NCBI GenBank assembly: GCA_902168105.1
Contig: CABHOY010000076.1
Coordinates: forward strand, 41,766-105,765
DNA from: an uncultured Flavihumibacter sp.
GTDB lineage: Bacteria > Bacteroidota > Bacteroidia > Chitinophagales > Chitinophagaceae
DNA: 64,000 nt
Direction: 5' to 3'
Part shown: piece after piece, positions 60,635-64,000 of the stretch
How the letters are laid out: the number at the start of each line of letters is the position of its first letter
How positions within the stretch are numbered: the stretch's first letter is position 1
The notes under the pieces: generated by a model
Seen by the model: the letters and a program-made list of their open reading frames with translations, nothing else
What the model was told of the DNA's origin: nothing
The model's database searches: none
Translations under genes and position numbers: made by a program

Positions 60635-62836
60635 ATGGCTGTTGTAAAGGTAAGTTTGATCGATGCATTACGGGAACACTTTGGGTTTGATTCCTTTAAA
60701 GGAAACCAGGAAATCATCATCAAAAACATTCTTGCCGGTAAAGATACTTTTGTTATAATGCCAACCGGCGGAGGCAAATCTTTATGTTATCAATTGCCGG
60801 CTCTGATGAGTCCCGGCTGCGCGCTCATAGTATCCCCTCTTATTGCTTTAATGAAAAACCAGGTGGACCTGGTACGTTCATACAGTAGTAAAGATAACGT
60901 GGCGCATTTTCTAAATTCTACCCTGTCAAAGGCACAGATAAAAAAAGTAAGAACGGACCTGCTTGCCGGCAAAACCAAGATGCTCTATGTAGCACCGGAA
61001 ACGCTGACCAAACAGGAAAATCTGGACTTTTTCCGCGAACTCGAGATTTCTTTCATCGCTGTAGATGAAGCGCATTGTATCTCTGAATGGGGGCATGACT
61101 TCCGTCCTGAGTACCGTCGCCTCAAGGAAATGATAGATCAGATCAATGGTGATCTTCCTATTATTGCCCTGACAGCTACCGCTACACCTAAAGTGCAGAG
61201 CGATATTGTAAAGAATCTGAACCTTCGGGACCCAGCGATCTACCTATCTTCTTTTAACAGGCCCAACCTCTATTATGAGATCCGTCCTAAAAGGAAAAAG
61301 GACCAGACTATCCGGGAGATTGTCAAGTTCATACATCTGCATAAGGGTAAGAGCGGTATCATATACACGCTAAACCGTAAAACTACCGAGGAACTGGCGG
61401 ATATGCTGGTGGCTAACAATATCAAGGCTGTTGCTTACCATGCAGGCCTGGATGCCGGTACCCGCGCTCAGCGTCAGGACATGTTCCTGCACGAGGATGT
61501 TGATGTTATTGTGGCTACGATTGCCTTCGGTATGGGGATAGACAAACCTGACGTTCGCTTTGTTATTCACTATAATATTCCGAAAAGCCTGGAAAACTAT
61601 TACCAGGAAACAGGACGCGCCGGTCGTGATGGCCTTGAAGGTATCTGTGTATGCTTCTATTCTTATAAAGACGTACAGAAACTGGAACACCTGATGCGCG
61701 ATAAGCCATTGAGTGAACGGGAAATGGGCGCTCAGCTCATTAATGAAACGGTGGCATATGCAGAGAGTTCTGCCTGCCGCAGAAAAGTGATCCTTCACTA
61801 CTTCGGGGAGAAGTATGAAGAATCACAATGTAATAATGCCTGCGACAACTGCCGGAACCCGAAAGAAAAAATAGAAGTTAAGAACCGCGTCGTAATCGTT
61901 CTTAAAGCCATAAAATCTTTAGAAGAACGTTTTGGAAGCGACTATGTCGTAAATATCATTACCGGCAAAGTAAACCCTCAGATCACTACCTATCAGCATA
62001 ATCAACTGGAAGTATTTGGAGAGGGAAAAGAATTTGATGCTCATTTCTGGAATTCCCTCATCCGCCAGATGATGCTGGAAGACCTGATCGAAAAGGATAT
62101 CGAGGAATATGGTCTGCTGAAGATCACGGAAAAAGGACACAAATTCCTGAAAGAGCCATACTCTATCATGGTCTCTCTCAACCATCAGTTTGAAGAGGAA
62201 GGTGGAGAGGAGGATGATATCGCCACAGAAGCACAGGCATCTGCAGATACCGTACTATTCGAAATGTTGAAGGAGCTGCGTAAGAAAGTTGCGAAAGAAA
62301 AGAATCTGCCTCCTTTTGTGATCTTCCTGGAAACATCTTTGGAAGATATGGCCACTCAATACCCAACTACTGTTCAGGAATTAGAAAAGATACAGGGGGT
62401 AAGTAAAGGTAAAGCCATCCGCTACGGTAAACAGTTCGTAGATGTCATCTCCAAATATGTGGAGGAGAATGACATTGTAAAGCCGGACGACTTTGTCATG
62501 AAGAGCGTGGTGAACAAGAGTGGTTTGAAAGTCTTTATCATTCAGAATATCGACAAGAAAATGCCGCTTGAGACCATCGCCCGCAACAAGGAATTAACAA
62601 TCCCCCAGTTGCTGGATGAAATGGAAACGATAGTTGCCAGTGGCACCAAACTGAATCTGGACTATTGTCTGGATGAAGAGCTGGACGACTACGCGCAGGA
62701 TGAGATCATGGAATACTTTAAAGGTTGTGAAACATCCAGCCTGGCACTCGCCCGCGAAGAATTGATAGACAGCGATTACACCATCGAACAGTTAAAGCTG
62801 ATGCGTATCAAGTTCCTGGTGGAATATGGCAACTAA
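60635..62836 (+). CDS. recQ: ATP-dependent DNA helicase RecQ
   Basis: Helicase of 733 residues. Motif I is MPTGGGKS near 42, the DEAH motif is VDEAHCISEWGHDFRPEYR near 142, and motif VI is YQETGRAGRDG near 327. The RQC zinc cysteines appear in CRRK ... CNNACDNC. An HRDC domain follows near 550, and the C-terminus extends about 130 residues beyond it, longer than in E. coli. It unwinds DNA in recombination and repair. It is followed by the DUF3050 gene after 19 bases. Confidence 0.96.
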   Translation: MAVVKVSLIDALREHFGFDSFKGNQEIIIKNILAGKDTFVIMPTGGGKSLCYQLPALMSPGCALIVSPLIALMKNQVDLVRSYSSKDNVAHFLNSTLSKAQIKKVRTDLLAGKTKMLYVAPETLTKQENLDFFRELEISFIAVDEAHCISEWGHDFRPEYRRLKEMIDQINGDLPIIALTATATPKVQSDIVKNLNLRDPAIYLSSFNRPNLYYEIRPKRKKDQTIREIVKFIHLHKGKSGIIYTLNRKTTEELADMLVANNIKAVAYHAGLDAGTRAQRQDMFLHEDVDVIVATIAFGMGIDKPDVRFVIHYNIPKSLENYYQETGRAGRDGLEGICVCFYSYKDVQKLEHLMRDKPLSEREMGAQLINETVAYAESSACRRKVILHYFGEKYEESQCNNACDNCRNPKEKIEVKNRVVIVLKAIKSLEERFGSDYVVNIITGKVNPQITTYQHNQLEVFGEGKEFDAHFWNSLIRQMMLEDLIEKDIEEYGLLKITEKGHKFLKEPYSIMVSLNHQFEEEGGEEDDIATEAQASADTVLFEMLKELRKKVAKEKNLPPFVIFLETSLEDMATQYPTTVQELEKIQGVSKGKAIRYGKQFVDVISKYVEENDIVKPDDFVMKSVVNKSGLKVFIIQNIDKKMPLETIARNKELTIPQLLDEMETIVASGTKLNLDYCLDEELDDYAQDEIMEYFKGCETSSLALAREELIDSDYTIEQLKLMRIKFLVEYGN

Positions 62837-62855
62837 TAGCTCATCAGAATAGTAC

Positions 62856-63626
62856 ATGACTGGAATACCACACATTAAGGCAACAATTGCTCCCATCCGG
62901 GAGCAGATCATACAGCATCCTTTATATTCCGAAATGCAGCGTATGGAAGACATCCGCTCTTTTATGCAATATCATGTATTTGCTGTATGGGATTTCATGT
63001 CATTACTGAAATCATTACAAAAGCATCTTACCTGCACAGATATTCCGTGGGTGCCTAAAGGCAGCGCCGCTACCCGTTACCTCATCAATGAGATTGTTAC
63101 GGGAGAAGAAAGCGATGTAGACCCTGACGGTAACCGTGTAAGTCATTTTGAATTATACCTGCAGGCAATGGAGCAGGCAGGCGCGGATACATCTGCTATC
63201 GACGATTGTATACTACAACTCGAAAGAGGCAAATCACTGACAGCGGTACTGAATGGTTTGCCACATACTGTACGTCCTTTTGTAAAATACACTTTCGATC
63301 TGATCCATAACTCGCCCGTGCATGTTCAGGCGGCGGTGTTTACCTTTGGACGGGAAGATCTTATTCCCGATATGTTCCTCGCATTGGTTAATGATCTTGA
63401 TAAACAATTCCCGGGACAGATCAGTCTTTTCAAATATTACCTTGAAAGACATATAGAAGTTGACGGAGATCATCATAGTCATTTAGGCATAGAAATGGTG
63501 GAGGAATTATGTGGCAACGATCCGGTGAAATGGGAAGAGGCAGCGCAGGCATCAAAGACTGCTCTCGAGCAACGAAATGCTTTGTGGACGGGGATCTTTG
63601 AAGAAATTAAAAGTTTTGTTGCATAA
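62856..63626 (+). CDS. DUF3050 family protein (haem-oxygenase-like fold)
   Basis: Protein of 256 residues. MQYHVFAVWDFMSLLKSLQ near 38 and the C-terminal HIEVDGDHHSHLGIEM fit the DUF3050 family, whose fold resembles haem oxygenase or TenA. Conserved His and Glu residues near 39, 101 and 196-201 could bind a metal or haem. No substrate is known. It is encoded 19 bases after recQ. Confidence 0.85.
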   Translation: MTGIPHIKATIAPIREQIIQHPLYSEMQRMEDIRSFMQYHVFAVWDFMSLLKSLQKHLTCTDIPWVPKGSAATRYLINEIVTGEESDVDPDGNRVSHFELYLQAMEQAGADTSAIDDCILQLERGKSLTAVLNGLPHTVRPFVKYTFDLIHNSPVHVQAAVFTFGREDLIPDMFLALVNDLDKQFPGQISLFKYYLERHIEVDGDHHSHLGIEMVEELCGNDPVKWEEAAQASKTALEQRNALWTGIFEEIKSFVA

Positions 63627-63630
63627 AAAT

Positions 63631-63663
63631 TTGGAAGTTATTTTTTAATTTGCTTATCTTTGC
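63631..63663 (+). promoter_or_regulatory. Promoter of tRNA-Phe
   Basis: TTTG at 63631-63634 and TATCTTTG at 63656-63663 are separated by 21 bases, close to the Bacteroidota consensus TTTG-N19-TAnnTTTG. The tRNA begins 35 bases after the -7 box. Confidence 0.75.
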
Positions 63664-63698
63664 AATCCCTTCGAGAGAAGGACACAGAAAAAAAGGAT

Positions 63699-63774
63699 GG
63701 TGCGGTAGCTCAGTCGGTAGAGCAAAGGACTGAAAATCCTTGTGTCGGCGGTTCGATCCCGCCTCACACCACCA
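63699..63774 (+). tRNA. tRNA-Phe (anticodon GAA)
   Basis: A 76-nt cloverleaf. The D stem is GCTC/GAGC, the anticodon stem AAGGA/TCCTT, the loop CTGAAAA gives anticodon GAA, and the T stem is GGCGG/CCGCC. CCA is encoded. The acceptor stem GGTGCGG/TCACACC has one C-A mismatch (position 5-68) and one G-U pair. Confidence 0.93.
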
Positions 63775-63776
63775 GA

Positions 63777-63805
63777 AAAGCCTCTGATTAATTCAGAGGC
63801 TTTTT
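63777..63805 (+). terminator. Terminator of tRNA-Phe
   Basis: AAAAGCCTCTGA and TCAGAGGCTTTT form a 12-bp stem around a short loop, with a T run. It directly follows the CCA end. Confidence 0.92.
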
Positions 63806-63912
63806 CATTTATGTACGATATGTATATTCTCTATTCTACAAAGGATTCCCCACGATCTCACACATAGATAACTGGGATCAAGACCAAAAGTTGTGGAGCA
63901 GAACAAATTTTC

Positions 63913-63920
63913 TAGTTTTG
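63913..63920 (+). promoter_or_regulatory. -7 promoter box for the IS transposase
   Basis: TAGTTTTG matches TAnnTTTG and ends seven bases before the ATG at 63928. Confidence 0.35.
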
Positions 63921-63927
63921 TGGTAGA

Positions 63928-64000
63928 ATGAAAGGAACCATACAGGACGGCTATTTCGCATTAGTAGAATTATTGTTGCCAGAGTTTATATTAGAACACT
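63928..64000 (+). mobile_element. Partial IS transposase N-terminal region (ISAon1-like)
   Basis: Only the first 24 codons are inside the window (MKGTIQDGYFALVELLLPEF, then ILEH). The LVELLLPEFILEH pattern is the usual start of the short N-terminal protein that precedes ISAon1-type transposases in Bacteroidota. The left end of the element should lie between the tRNA-Phe terminator (63805) and 63928, but I could not fix the inverted repeat. Confidence 0.5.

Noticed and set aside
60432..60668. A 78-residue minus-strand frame that overlaps the recQ start
   Set aside because: It crosses the recQ promoter box and start codon and has no recognisable domain.
1..64000. CRISPR array or known defence operon
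   Set aside because: No spaced direct repeats of 24-40 bases and no cas, restriction-modification, toxin-antitoxin or retron genes were found.

Overview
The window is a stretch of chromosome from a Bacteroidota bacterium, most likely class Chitinophagia (Chitinophaga-like). The evidence is the content of Bacteroidota-type proteins (DUF4836 lipoprotein, DUF3857 transglutaminase, fused alpha-beta 2-oxoacid dehydrogenase E1, many short lipoproteins), the frequent TAnnTTTG promoter boxes, and weak Shine-Dalgarno sequences. The moderate GC content also fits. Genes are dense, on both strands, in short operons; there is no rRNA, CRISPR array or prophage. Two tRNA genes are present: Thr(CGT) near 4.3 kb and Phe(GAA) near 63.7 kb. 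An insertion-sequence transposase starts at the right edge.

Layout. 0.2-2.7 kb: adk, obg and a collagen-like lipoprotein. 2.9-4.4 kb: an unknown cytoplasmic protein, then a gene-poor stretch with a large perfect palindrome built of 11-bp units, then tRNA-Thr. 4.4-9.8 kb: ybaB, and a run of an FAD oxidoreductase, a DUF2891 protein and a DUF3857/transglutaminase membrane protein. 9.8-15 kb: Dabb protein, a two-gene ABC transporter, a DUF4836 lipoprotein, a YciI protein and MsrB. 15.3-18.7 kb: mutL and a FGGY gluconokinase-like kinase. 18.7-30 kb: a sugar-oxidation region with a GMC dehydrogenase and its gluconate-dehydrogenase-subunit-3 partner, two Gfo/Idh proteins and a hydroxypyruvate-isomerase-like protein carrying Tat-like leaders, a SUMF1 protein, a PBP4-type peptidase and two orphan lipoproteins. 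29.9-34.6 kb: holin-like membrane protein, 2-oxoacid dehydrogenase E1, a 47-residue membrane protein, an NYN/LOTUS protein and an MFS transporter.

34.6-37.7 kb: a three-gene operon (kdnA-kdsB-kdnB type) that should make and activate 8-amino-3,8-dideoxy-octulosonate, an amino form of the LPS sugar Kdo. It pairs logically with the kdsD/kpsF gene at 59.4-60.3 kb, which makes the Kdo precursor arabinose 5-phosphate. 37.8-44.5 kb: small stress and envelope genes (CsbD-like, YtxH, Holin-X-like), a GH25 lysozyme, a radical SAM/SPASM enzyme, an AI-2E family permease and nadD. 44.5-47.3 kb: paaABCD, the phenylacetyl-CoA epoxidase operon, without paaE. 47.3-53.4 kb: DUF922 and M28 peptidases whose 3' ends overlap, feoB, a PspC protein and its PadR regulator. 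53.4-54.1 kb: a 0.7-kb gene-free region holding an imperfect 131-bp palindrome. 54.1-57 kb: a small exported protein, then a SulP anion transporter and beta-carbonic anhydrase pair. 57-64 kb: a methionine-type aminotransferase whose start codon abuts a terminator hairpin, manC, kpsF, recQ, DUF3050, tRNA-Phe and the IS edge.

No clear defence system or biosynthetic cluster was found. The most interesting items are the two large palindromes, the Kdo8N operon, the cysteine-rich GMC dehydrogenase with its partner, and the hairpin fused to an aminotransferase start codon.
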